From NCBI GenBank assembly GCA_963773585.1, contig CAVZBR010000004.1, positions 124,001 through 188,000 of the forward strand: a stretch of 64,000 nucleotides of DNA, given 5' to 3'. The position numbers and the translations under genes are program-made. Position 1 is the stretch's first letter. Each line of letters starts with the position of its first letter. Positions 17,483-25,374 of the stretch are shown piece by piece. The notes under the pieces were generated by a model. That model worked only from the letters and a program-made list of their open reading frames with translations. It did not search any database and was not told the origin of the DNA. Source of the DNA: CAVXJN01 sp963773585. GTDB taxonomy: Bacteria > Pseudomonadota > Gammaproteobacteria > JASBUN01.

Positions 17483-17838
17483 CCCGCGCCGATTGGGTGT
17501 TGCTGGCGGCGATTGCCATCCTGTTGCCGTCGGTGTACCTGGCGACCTGGATCCCGAGCACGGAAGGCACCCGGATCACGATCCAGTCCGGGCGCGGCGC
17601 GCCGCTGACACTTTCATTGAGTAATGATCGTCGTGTGCGGATCGCCGGCCGACTCGGGGACAGCATCATCGAAATCCACCGAGGTAAAGCGCATTTTCTA
17701 TCCTCGCCCTGCAATTCCAAAATTTGCGTGCACAGCGGTTGGCTGCACGAAACTGGCGAGTTTGCCGCTTGCCTGCCAAACGGGGTCAGCTTCACCGTCG
17801 CCGGCGGCCAGCGGCGCTTCGACGCAATCAACTTCTAG
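17479..17838 (+). CDS. NusG domain II-containing small membrane protein
   Basis: A 119-residue protein with one N-terminal membrane helix (WVLLAAIAILLPSVYLATW) followed by a NusG domain II (KOW-like) fold outside the membrane. The paired cysteines and closing segment (SSPCNSKICVHSGW ... CLPNGV) are characteristic of this stand-alone family, which is not the transcription factor NusG. It is commonly found between apbE and a Gx-type membrane transporter, as here. The function is not known; a role in quinone or redox cofactor handling is often suspected from such neighbourhoods. Its start overlaps apbE by 4 bp. Confidence 0.8.
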   Translation: MTRADWVLLAAIAILLPSVYLATWIPSTEGTRITIQSGRGAPLTLSLSNDRRVRIAGRLGDSIIEIHRGKAHFLSSPCNSKICVHSGWLHETGEFAACLPNGVSFTVAGGQRRFDAINF

Positions 17839-17854
17839 GAAACCGGTACTGCCC

Positions 17855-18400
17855 GTGGCTACATTGATCGCCACACCCGAGGATCAGCGCATCGCCTGGC
17901 TCGCGGCCGTAGCCATCACCATCCATATCGCCGAGAGCGCGCTGCCATCGCCGTTGCCGGGAATCAAGCCCGGACTGGCCAACATCATCACGGTCGCCGT
18001 TCTGGTGCAGTTCGGCTGGCGTGCGGCTGCCTGGGTGGCGGTGCTGCGGGTATTGGCCGGCAGCCTTCTGATCGGCACGTTTCTGACGCCGACCTTCGTG
18101 ATGAGTTTCGGCGGCAGCCTGGCCAGCATCACAATCCTGTGGCTGGCATGTCGGCTGCCGGGCCGCGGCTTCAGTGCCATCGGCTACAGCTTGCTGGCGG
18201 CATTGGCGCACATGAGCATGCAGTTCCTGCTGGCATGGACTTTGTTCATTCCACACCCGGGGCTGGTGCACTTGCTGCCGTTTCTGCTGACGGCATCGGT
18301 TTTATTCGGTCTGGTGAACGGTATAATCGCAAAGCGGCTGCTGGCCAATCTGACAGCGCCGGAAACTTGCGACGGACAACACGACTCCACTCACCCATGA
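17855..18400 (+). CDS. Gx transporter family / heptaprenyl diphosphate synthase component I-like membrane protein
   Basis: A 181-residue hydrophobic protein with about five membrane helices and the PF07456-type signature: IAESALPSPLPGIKPGLANI and GSLLIGTFLTPTFVMSFGGS. Despite the family name it resembles ECF-type substrate-binding membrane subunits; the substrate is not established. I read the start as GTG (VATLIATPEDQ), 16 bases after the NusG-II gene. Its last codon overlaps the ATG of the tonB-like gene (ATGA). It belongs to one apparent transcript running from gshB to tonB. Confidence 0.75.
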   Translation: MATLIATPEDQRIAWLAAVAITIHIAESALPSPLPGIKPGLANIITVAVLVQFGWRAAAWVAVLRVLAGSLLIGTFLTPTFVMSFGGSLASITILWLACRLPGRGFSAIGYSLLAALAHMSMQFLLAWTLFIPHPGLVHLLPFLLTASVLFGLVNGIIAKRLLANLTAPETCDGQHDSTHP

Positions 18401-19278
18401 CTGCGGCGCAGGCAACTCCTCCACGCGTGACTGCAGGCGATCGCCTGGGTCTGACACTGTTCCTGGCAATCGCGTTTCATGCGTTGGTGATCCTGGGCAT
18501 CAGCTTTCAGCAGGAAGATCCCCGCAAAGCCGAAGTGGTCAACACCCTGGACATCACCCTGGTCCAGGGCGCCAGCGAAAAGCCTCCGGAACAAGCCGAT
18601 TATCTGGCGCAAGAGCAGCAGCGCGGTGGCGGCGATACCAAGGAACGGGTGCGCCACGAACCCGAGACCGCGAAACCGAACGTCGTAGATCAACCGGCTC
18701 CGTCGCCGAAGACTTCTCCCGCCGCGGCGCCGCCGGCGCCGAAGAGTGCCGCACCGCAGGTGATCACCCAAAAGCGCGCCCAGAAGAAAACCCCCGTCCG
18801 TACCGAAGCGCCACAGGCACCCACACCTGCACCGATTTCCGCAGCCGAACTGATGCAACGCAGCCGCGAAATCGCGCGCTTGGAAGCACGGGTGGAATCC
18901 TCGAAACAGCTCTATTCCCATAGCAACAGCAAAGTGCTGACCGCCAATACCCGCAAAGTCGAGGACGCGGCGTACTTGCACGCATGGATCGACAAAGTCG
19001 AAAAGATCGGCGCGTTGAACTATCCCGACGAAGCGCGGCGCCGCAACCTTTCCGGCGAACTGGAGTTGGAAGTCACGTTGAATGCCGACGGCAGCCTGGT
19101 GAGCATCGATCTGCTGCGCTCATCCGGGCACGAGGTGCTGGATGAAGCCGCGCGTCGCATCGTGCGCCTGGCGGCACCGTTCCCGGCGGTACCCGCCAAC
19201 GTGCTGGATGGCGACAAGGAGTTGCGCATCCGGCGGCGCTGGCGATTCACCACCCAGGACCAACTTGTTGGGCAATAA
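18397..19278 (+). CDS. tonB: TonB family energy transducer
   Basis: A 293-residue protein with the TonB layout: an N-terminal membrane anchor (LFLAIAFHALVILGISF), a proline/alanine/lysine-rich periplasmic spacer (about residues 90-150), a helical segment, and a C-terminal TonB domain (YPDEARRRNLSGELELEV ... LLRSSGHEVLDEAARR). It would pass proton-motive energy from ExbB/ExbD to outer-membrane receptors, but exbB and exbD are not in the window. A tonB gene beside gshB is also seen in Pseudomonas (tonB3, linked to twitching). The ATG overlaps the previous stop. Confidence 0.85.
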   Translation: MTAAQATPPRVTAGDRLGLTLFLAIAFHALVILGISFQQEDPRKAEVVNTLDITLVQGASEKPPEQADYLAQEQQRGGGDTKERVRHEPETAKPNVVDQPAPSPKTSPAAAPPAPKSAAPQVITQKRAQKKTPVRTEAPQAPTPAPISAAELMQRSREIARLEARVESSKQLYSHSNSKVLTANTRKVEDAAYLHAWIDKVEKIGALNYPDEARRRNLSGELELEVTLNADGSLVSIDLLRSSGHEVLDEAARRIVRLAAPFPAVPANVLDGDKELRIRRRWRFTTQDQLVGQ

Positions 19279-19385
19279 ACGAAAAGCGGAATCCCATCTG
19301 AAATTCACGCATTATCGGTTGGCAATGCACCCATGACCGCCGCGGGCGGCTTGATCGCCAACCATCGCCGCCGGATACTAGCCCC

Positions 19386-19946
19386 ATGAGCGCCACAGAT
19401 CTGACCAACCACTTCTTGATCGCCATGCCGCAGCTGGCGGATCCGAACTTCTTTCACACCGTCACCTACATCTGCGAACACACCGAGGAAGGCGCCCTTG
19501 GCATCGTGATCAATCGCCCGCTCGAAGTGCGCCTGGGCGAAATTCTCGATCACATGGAAATCGAAACCCGCGCCGACACGCTGGCCGAACGCACCGTTTA
19601 CATGGGCGGTCCGGTGCAGCAGGAGCGCGGCTTCGTGTTGCACCGGCCGGCCACGCAATGGGATTCGACCCTGTTGATCACAGACGATATCGGCCTGACC
19701 ACTTCGCGCGACGTTCTGACCGCAATGGCCCGGGGCGAAGGACCGGTGGAAAGCCTCATTGCGTTGGGTTATGCAGGCTGGGGCGCCGGGCAGTTGGAGC
19801 AGGAACTGGCGGACAATGCCTGGCTCAGCGGTCCCGCGGACGAACGTATCCTGTTTCGAACGCCCGTGGAAAAGCGCTGGGAAGAAGCGGCGGCGTTGCT
19901 GGGTGTCGATCTGAATCTGCTCTCCGGGGACGCAGGTCACGCATAA
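19386..19946 (+). CDS. YqgE/AlgH family protein
   Basis: A 186-residue protein of the DUF179 family, recognised from TNHFLIAMPQLADPNFFHT, GALGIVINRPLEV, VYMGGPVQQERGFVLH and ALGYAGWGAGQLEQELADNAWL. The biochemical role is unknown; in Pseudomonas the relative AlgH has been connected to alginate regulation. The constant neighbour is ruvX, which starts one base after this stop, so the two are almost surely cotranscribed. Confidence 0.9.
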   Translation: MSATDLTNHFLIAMPQLADPNFFHTVTYICEHTEEGALGIVINRPLEVRLGEILDHMEIETRADTLAERTVYMGGPVQQERGFVLHRPATQWDSTLLITDDIGLTTSRDVLTAMARGEGPVESLIALGYAGWGAGQLEQELADNAWLSGPADERILFRTPVEKRWEEAAALLGVDLNLLSGDAGHA

Positions 19947-19947
19947 A

Positions 19948-20388
19948 ATGGCTGCCGATTTGCAGCGCACCCTGCTCGGATTCGACTACGGCCAAAAAAA
20001 GATCGGCGTTGCCATCGGGCAAGAAGTCACGTGCGTGGCACGGGAGTTGGTCACGCTCCCCTGCCCGAATCAGCAGCCCGACTGGCGGGCCATCGGCCGC
20101 CTCATCGATGAATGGCGACCGGATGCGCTGGTCATCGGTGTGCCGTATCATATGGACGGCCGCGAACACGACCTGACCCACGCAGCTCGACGGTTCGGCC
20201 GACAACTCCATGGCCGCTACGGCTTGCCGGTGCACGAAGTGGACGAACGCCTCAGCTCCCGGGAAGCACGCGAGCAGACGGCACACGAACGTGCCGTAGG
20301 CCATCGCTCGCGCGGAGGGCTGATCGATCAGGTCGCCGCTCGCGTCATCTTGCAAGACTGGCTACGCCAGCAGGAGAACTGCCAGTGA
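19948..20388 (+). CDS. ruvX: Putative Holliday junction resolvase / pre-16S rRNA nuclease
   Basis: YqgF-family RNase H-fold nuclease, 146 residues. The first acidic motif LGFDYGQKKIGVAIG, the central VIGVPYHMDG, DERLSSREA and the last HRSRGGLIDQVAARVIL carry the expected catalytic acids. The family has been assigned both Holliday-junction resolution and maturation of the 16S rRNA 5' end. It starts immediately after yqgE and overlaps the pyrR GTG by 4 bp. Confidence 0.92.
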   Translation: MAADLQRTLLGFDYGQKKIGVAIGQEVTCVARELVTLPCPNQQPDWRAIGRLIDEWRPDALVIGVPYHMDGREHDLTHAARRFGRQLHGRYGLPVHEVDERLSSREAREQTAHERAVGHRSRGGLIDQVAARVILQDWLRQQENCQ

Positions 20389-20909
20389 CCGCTGAACCGG
20401 ATCCCCAAGCGCTGATCGCCCGGATGGCGGAAGCACTGCGAAGGGAAATCGCCGAACGCAACATCCACGACCCACTGGTGATCGGCATCCATACCGGGGG
20501 GGTATGGGTCGCAAAGGCCCTGCATCGTGCACTGGGCTTGAGCTCCAAGCTCGGCAGCCTCGACATCTCCTTTTATCGGGATGACTTCACCAGAATCGGC
20601 ATGAATCCGCAGGTCAAGCCGTCGGATCTGCCGTTCAGCGTCGACGCCCGGCATATCATCCTGGTGGACGACGTGCTCTATACGGGGCGCACCGTGCGCG
20701 CCGCCATGAACGAAATCTTCGACTACGGCCGGCCTGCGTCGATCATGCTCGCAACGCTGGTGGACCGCGGGGGTCGCGAATTGCCGGTCCAAGCCAACGT
20801 GGTCGGACAGCACCTGGAACTGCAGCCGGGCCAGGAAGTGAAACTGACTGGCCCAGAGCCGCTGTCACTGAGCATTCAAGACACCACGCAACCCGGGGGG
20901 CGGGCGTGA
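20385..20909 (+). CDS. pyrR: Bifunctional pyr operon regulator / uracil phosphoribosyltransferase PyrR
   Basis: A 174-residue type I phosphoribosyltransferase. The PRPP loop is clear (IILVDDVLYTGRTVRAAM), along with GIHTGGVWVA and LATLVDRGGRELPVQA. PyrR makes UMP from uracil, and in some bacteria binds pyr mRNA to attenuate transcription; I saw no obvious attenuator before this gene. GTG start with CAGGAG upstream, overlapping ruvX by 4 bp and pyrB by 4 bp. Confidence 0.92.
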   Translation: MTAEPDPQALIARMAEALRREIAERNIHDPLVIGIHTGGVWVAKALHRALGLSSKLGSLDISFYRDDFTRIGMNPQVKPSDLPFSVDARHIILVDDVLYTGRTVRAAMNEIFDYGRPASIMLATLVDRGGRELPVQANVVGQHLELQPGQEVKLTGPEPLSLSIQDTTQPGGRA

Positions 20910-21877
20910 ATCTGCAAGTCGACGACAACGGCAGGCTCCGGCACTTCCTGTCCATCGAAGGTTTGAGCCGGGAAATTCTGGTGGACATCCTCGATGCGGC
21001 GGAATCCTTTGCCGGTGTCCCGGAGCAGACCATCAAAAAAGTTCCACTGCTGCGCGGCAAGACCATCGTCAACTTGTTCTTCGAACCCAGCACCCGTACG
21101 CGAACCACGTTCGAACTGGCGGCCAAGCGGCTGTCGGCCGACGTACTGAATATCAACTTGGACGCATCCAGTACCACCAAGGGCGAGACACTGCTCGATA
21201 CCATGCGCAACCTCGAAGCCATGCACGTGGACATGTTCGTGGTGCGCCACAACGACAGCGGCGCGGCCCATTTCATCGCCCGCCACGTACTGCCCCACGT
21301 CGCCATCATCAATGCCGGCGACGGCCGACATGCGCATCCCACTCAGGGCATGCTGGACATGTTCACCATCCGCCGCCACAAGGGCGAGTTCGCCAATCTA
21401 CGGGTGGCGATCGTTGGCGACATCATGCATTCGCGGGTGGCTCGCTCGCAGATTCACGCTTTGAACATCCTCGGCGCCAAGGAAGTCCGTGTGGTAGCGC
21501 CGCGCACCCTGCTGCCTGCGGAAGTCGAGCAGCTCGGGGTGCAGGTCCATACCGAACTGGCGTCCGGCATTCGCGACGTCGATGTAATCATGATGCTGAG
21601 ATTGCAGCGCGAGCGTATGGAGGGCGCCTTGCTGCCGAGCGAGCACGAATATTTCCGCCGCTACGGACTGACCGAGGAAAAGCTGCGTCACGCCGACGAA
21701 GACGCCATCGTCATGCATCCCGGCCCTATCAATCGCGGCGTGGAAATGGATTCGCAAGTGGCGGACGGCCCTCGCTCGGTGATTTTGCAGCAGGTGTCCC
21801 ACGGCATTGCCATCCGCATGGCGGTGATGTCCATGGCGATGCGGAGCCGCGCGCCCGAAGTTCTGGAGGAGCAATAA
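20906..21877 (+). CDS. pyrB: Aspartate carbamoyltransferase catalytic subunit
   Basis: PyrB condenses carbamoyl phosphate with aspartate, the second step of pyrimidine synthesis. The carbamoyl-phosphate site FFEPSTRTRTTFE, the loop DASSTTKGE, the HPTQGMLDM motif and MHPGPINRGVEMDSQVAD are all present in a 323-residue protein. No regulatory PyrI is seen. Instead a PyrC-like protein lacking zinc ligands follows with a one-base overlap, the arrangement that in Pseudomonas forms a PyrB/PyrC' dodecamer. Confidence 0.96.
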   Translation: MNLQVDDNGRLRHFLSIEGLSREILVDILDAAESFAGVPEQTIKKVPLLRGKTIVNLFFEPSTRTRTTFELAAKRLSADVLNINLDASSTTKGETLLDTMRNLEAMHVDMFVVRHNDSGAAHFIARHVLPHVAIINAGDGRHAHPTQGMLDMFTIRRHKGEFANLRVAIVGDIMHSRVARSQIHALNILGAKEVRVVAPRTLLPAEVEQLGVQVHTELASGIRDVDVIMMLRLQRERMEGALLPSEHEYFRRYGLTEEKLRHADEDAIVMHPGPINRGVEMDSQVADGPRSVILQQVSHGIAIRMAVMSMAMRSRAPEVLEEQ

Positions 21878-23154
21878 TGCGTTTGCGCATTCGCGGCGGT
21901 CGCGTGCTCGATCCCGCCAACGGCGTCGACAGCGAACAAGACCTGTTCATCGTCGATGGCCGCATTGCCGCCCTCGGCGATGTCCCGGAAGGCTTTTCCG
22001 CTGATCAAGAGATCGATGCCAGGGGTCAGGTGGTGTGTCCGGGCCTGGTGGATCTATGTGTGCGAACCCGGGAACCGGGCAATGAACATAAATCCACCAT
22101 CGCGTCGGAAACCGCGGCCGCAGCCGCCGCGGGTATCACCACGCTTTGCTGTCCGCCCGACACCAATCCGATCATCGACACGCCGGCTGTCGCGCAACTG
22201 GTCCGCCAACGCGCCGAGGCCGCCGGCTGGGCCCGCCTGGTACCGCTTGGCGCACTCACCTTCGGCCTCGGTGGCGAGAAGCTTTCGGAAATGGCGGAAC
22301 TACGCGACGCCGGCTGCGTTGGCGTCAGCAACGTTGGTCCCATTGCCAACAGCCAGATCATGCGCCGCGCCATGGAGTACGCCGCCACCCAGGATCTGAC
22401 CGTATTTCTGATTCCAAGAGATCCTTGGCTGAGCGATCACGGCTGTGCCCACGAGGGTGCGATATCGACCCGCCTCGGTCTACCCGGCATACCCGAAGCC
22501 GCCGAAACGGTCGCCGTCGCCCGCGACCTGGCACTGGTGCAGCAAACCGGGGTACGGGCGCACTTCTGCCGCCTGTCCACGGCTACCGCGGTGCGCATGG
22601 TGGCGCGGGCGCGCTTCGACGGCTTGCCGGTGAGCGCCGATGTCGCGATCCATCATCTGTTTCTCACCGAAGCGGACGTCGATCACTTTGACAGCCACTG
22701 TCATGTGCTGCCGCCCTTGCGCACCTACCGGGACCTGGAAGGGCTCACCGACGGCGTGGTCCGTGGCGTCATCGGTGCCATCTGCTCCGATCACCAACCC
22801 CACGAGGCCGATGCCAAGCTGGCACCCTTCTGCTCCACCGAACCGGGTGTATCCGGGCTCGACAGCCTGTTGGGTCTTACGCTGCGCCTGGTCGAGGACG
22901 GGCCGCTAAATCTGAACGATGCGATCGCTCGGCTTACCCATGGCCCGGCCAGCATCCTGGGCATCGACGCCGGCACCTTGCGTCCGGGCGCAGCCGCCGA
23001 TGTATGTGTATTCGACCCTGGTGCGCGCTGGCGACTGACGCCGTCGGAAATGCGCAGCCTCGGGCGCAATACGCCATTTATGGATTGGGAGATGCACGGT
23101 CGCGTTACCTGCACGCTGCTCGGCGGTCGCCTGGTATTCGATCGCCGTAACTGA
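21877..23154 (+). CDS. Non-catalytic dihydroorotase homologue (PyrC')
   Basis: A 425-residue amidohydrolase-fold protein of the dihydroorotase family. The HxH zinc motif that should follow the PGLVDL strand is replaced by CVRTREPG, so two metal ligands are missing. The later motif ICSDHQPHEADAK and the fold-closing GTLRPGAAAD remain. By analogy with Pseudomonas PyrC' it probably has a structural role, stabilising PyrB, rather than enzyme activity. A functional dihydroorotase must then be encoded elsewhere. The ATG overlaps the final A of the pyrB stop. Confidence 0.88.
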   Translation: MRLRIRGGRVLDPANGVDSEQDLFIVDGRIAALGDVPEGFSADQEIDARGQVVCPGLVDLCVRTREPGNEHKSTIASETAAAAAAGITTLCCPPDTNPIIDTPAVAQLVRQRAEAAGWARLVPLGALTFGLGGEKLSEMAELRDAGCVGVSNVGPIANSQIMRRAMEYAATQDLTVFLIPRDPWLSDHGCAHEGAISTRLGLPGIPEAAETVAVARDLALVQQTGVRAHFCRLSTATAVRMVARARFDGLPVSADVAIHHLFLTEADVDHFDSHCHVLPPLRTYRDLEGLTDGVVRGVIGAICSDHQPHEADAKLAPFCSTEPGVSGLDSLLGLTLRLVEDGPLNLNDAIARLTHGPASILGIDAGTLRPGAAADVCVFDPGARWRLTPSEMRSLGRNTPFMDWEMHGRVTCTLLGGRLVFDRRN

Positions 23155-23170
23155 ACCGAATTCGACTGCA

Positions 23171-24049
23171 ATGCCCAAAACCCATCGCGACACGATTTAC
23201 CTGGAAGAAGCCGAAGTGCTTGCGCACCACGAATATCCGGCCCGGCAATTCGTGCTGCGGCTGCGCGCACCACGCTGTGCCGCGGCCGCACTGCCCGGCA
23301 GCTTTGTACATATTCGATGCGCACCGCAGTTGCCGATGCGTCGACCTTTATCGATCATGCGAGCCGCGGCACGCGAAGGTTGGATCGATCTGCTCTACAA
23401 GGCGGTGGGTCAGGGCACGGCGTTGCTGGCGCAGCGCACTGTCGGCGAACAACTGAGCGTACTCGGGCCCATCGGCAAGCCATTCGAAGTGCACCCGGCA
23501 CGCCCGCGTCCATTGCTGATCGGCGGCGGCGTCGGCATCCCGCCGATGGTGTTCCTGGCGGAACATCTGCGGCAACACCACGAAGCCATGAAGCCCCTGG
23601 TACTGATGGGCTCGGAAGTTCCGTTTCCGTTCCACGCCCGGCCGTCGCAGATCGTCGTGCCGGGCATGCCAGAGCACGTCATCGCGGCGATGCCGCTGCT
23701 GGACGATTGGGGCATTCCCAACCGCCTTACCAGCCTGCAGGACTTCGCCGGTTGTCATCAGGGCTACGTAACCGACCTTGCGCGGGCGTGGCTCGACAGC
23801 CTGGATGCACAAGCGCGAGCCGAAGTGGAGATATTTTCCTGTGGACCGCACCCGATGCTGGAAGCGGTAGCGCGCCTGGCGCGGGAATACGAACTGCCCT
23901 GCCAGGTGTCACTGGAGGAGTTCATGGCGTGTGCGGTGGGTGGCTGCGCCGGCTGCACGGTGCAGGTGCAAACCCCTGCGGGGCCGGCAATGAAGCGGGT
24001 GTGCGTGGACGGGCCCGTGTTCGACGCCGCGGCGGTGTTTCCGGCGTAG
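23171..24049 (+). CDS. PyrK-like dihydroorotate dehydrogenase electron transfer subunit
   Basis: A 292-residue ferredoxin-reductase-type protein: FAD-binding RRPLSIMRA, a nucleotide-binding GGGVGIPPMVFLAEHL, and a C-terminal [2Fe-2S] cluster motif EFMACAVGGCAGCTV with a fourth cysteine in MKRVCVDGP. This matches PyrK, which passes electrons from class 1B PyrD to NAD. No pyrD is adjacent in the window, so it may serve a distant PyrD or another partner. It follows the pyrimidine genes by 16 bases. The TAG stop lies inside the first repeat of the array that follows. Confidence 0.8.
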   Translation: MPKTHRDTIYLEEAEVLAHHEYPARQFVLRLRAPRCAAAALPGSFVHIRCAPQLPMRRPLSIMRAAAREGWIDLLYKAVGQGTALLAQRTVGEQLSVLGPIGKPFEVHPARPRPLLIGGGVGIPPMVFLAEHLRQHHEAMKPLVLMGSEVPFPFHARPSQIVVPGMPEHVIAAMPLLDDWGIPNRLTSLQDFAGCHQGYVTDLARAWLDSLDAQARAEVEIFSCGPHPMLEAVARLAREYELPCQVSLEEFMACAVGGCAGCTVQVQTPAGPAMKRVCVDGPVFDAAAVFPA

Positions 24050-24959
24050 GTTGCGTCAAGGCCGAAGGCCGGACGCAACGGTTTTCGTGACCGCACACGA
24101 TGGGCGGGCTATTTGCCCGCCGCGTCCCGGATGCCGTCAGAGATACGATGGGTCCGCGCTGCGCGCTTGACCCATCCTACGGGGTGGGTCACGGCGCGTA
24201 GGTTGCGTCAAGGCCGGAGGCCGGACGTAACGGTTTTCGTCACCGCACACGATAGGCGGGCTATTTGCCCGCCGCATGGCAGATGCCTTCGGGGCTACGA
24301 TGGGTCCGCGCTGCGCGCTTGACCCATCCTACGGGGTGGGTCACGGTCCGGTAGGTGGCGTCAAGGCCAGAGGCCGGACGTAACGGTTTTCGTCACCGCA
24401 CACGATAGGCGGGCTATTTGCCCGCCGCGTCCCGGATGCCGTCAGGGATACGATGGGTCCGCGCTGCGCGCTTGACCCATCCTACGGGGCGGGTCACGGT
24501 CCGGTAGGTGGCGTCAAGGCCAGAGGCCGGACGTAACGGTTTTCGTCACCGCACACGATAGGCGGGCTATTTGCCCGCCGCATGGCAGATGCCTTCGGGG
24601 CTACGATGGGTCCGCGCTGCGCGCTTGACCCATCCTACGGGGTGGGTCACGGCCCGTAGGTTGCGTCAAGGCCAGAGGCCGGACGTAACGGTTTTCGTCA
24701 CCGCACACGATAGGCGGGCTATTTGCCCGCCGCATGGCAGATGCCTTCGGGGCTACGATGGGTCCGCGCTGCGCGCTTGACCCATCCTACGGGGTGGGGT
24801 CGCGGCCGCAGGTTGCGTCAAGGCCGGAGGCCGGACGTAACGGTTTTCGTCACCGCACACGATAGGCGGGCTATTTGCCCGCCGCATGGCGGATGCCTTC
24901 GGGGCTACGATGGGTCCGCGCTGCGCGCTTGACCCATCCTACGGGGTGGGTCACGGCCC
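24046..24959. repeat. Long-unit part of the array (six units of about 152 bp)
   Basis: Six near-identical units of 152-153 bp, each A hairpin, spacer cgttttcgtcaccgcacac (one base different in the first), C hairpin, variable 15-25 bases, B hairpin, then cggggtggg. Between C and B the units alternate: copies 1 and 3 carry a cgtcccggatgccgtca version, copies 2, 4, 5 and 6 carry a catggcagatgccttc-like version. This pattern suggests duplication of pairs followed by single-unit expansion. Confidence 0.9.
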
Positions 24960-25366
24960 GTAGGTTGCGTCAAGGCCGGAGGCCGGACGTAACGTCGTTG
25001 GTTCGCGGGATTTCTCGCCGGCCCGCGATACGATGGGTCCGCGCTGCGCGCTTGACCCATCCTATGGGGTGGGGTCGCGTCCGGTAGGTTGCGTCAAGGC
25101 CGGAGGCCGGACGCAACGTCATACGTTAGTGGGATGCCTCATCGGTCCGCGCTACGATGGGTCCGCGCTGCGCGCTTGACCCATCCTACGGGGTGGGGTC
25201 GCGTCCGGTAGGTTGCGTCAAGGCCGGAGGCCGGACGCAACGTCATACGTTAGTGGGATGTCTCATCGGTCCGCGCTACGATGGGTCCGCGCTGCGCGCT
25301 TGACCCATCCTACGGGGTGGGGTCACGTTCCGGTAGGTTGCGTCAAGGCCGAAGGCCGGACGCAAC
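24960..25366. repeat. Short-unit part of the array (three 124-bp units plus a partial)
   Basis: Units starting at 24960, 25084 and 25208 are 124-125 bp because element C and its flanks are absent. Units 8 and 9 share the spacer cgtcatacgttagtgggatg almost exactly. The partial tenth unit is an A hairpin that runs up to the pilU stop codon. The spacer of unit 7 (24994-25020) closely resembles the sequence at 25367-25393, which includes the end of pilU. Confidence 0.88.
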
Positions 25367-25374
25367 GTCGTTGG

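Larger units (their letters stand above)
24046..25366. repeat. Tandem array of hairpin-rich intergenic repeats, 9.3 units
   Basis: Ten starts of GTAGGTTGCGTCAAGG (or close variants) occur at 24046, 24198, 24351, 24504, 24656, 24808, 24960, 25084, 25208 and 25333. Each unit holds element A, a hairpin with arms GTTGCGTC/GACGCAAC (GACGTAAC in several copies) around GGCC..GGCC. Each complete unit also holds element B, a hairpin with arms ATGGGTC/GACCCAT around a CGCGC..GCGCG core. The first six units also hold element C, GGCGGGC-TATTT-GCCCGCC. The short frames crossing the array are only repeats of the same peptide and are not genes. The array fills the gap between the convergent genes pyrK and pilU. 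Elements of this style are known as dispersed palindromes in proteobacteria; the class is not identified. Confidence 0.93.

Noticed and set aside
17479..17838. Transcription factor NusG
   Set aside because: It has a membrane helix and only domain II; the NGN domain is absent.
24113..25087. Series of about 69-codon plus-strand frames with near-identical products
   Set aside because: They are the tandem repeat read as protein; there is no ribosome site and each is explained by the hairpin units.
24046..25366. CRISPR array
   Set aside because: Units are 124-153 bp with internally conserved spacers and multiple hairpins; there are no unique spacers of 30-40 bp and no cas genes.
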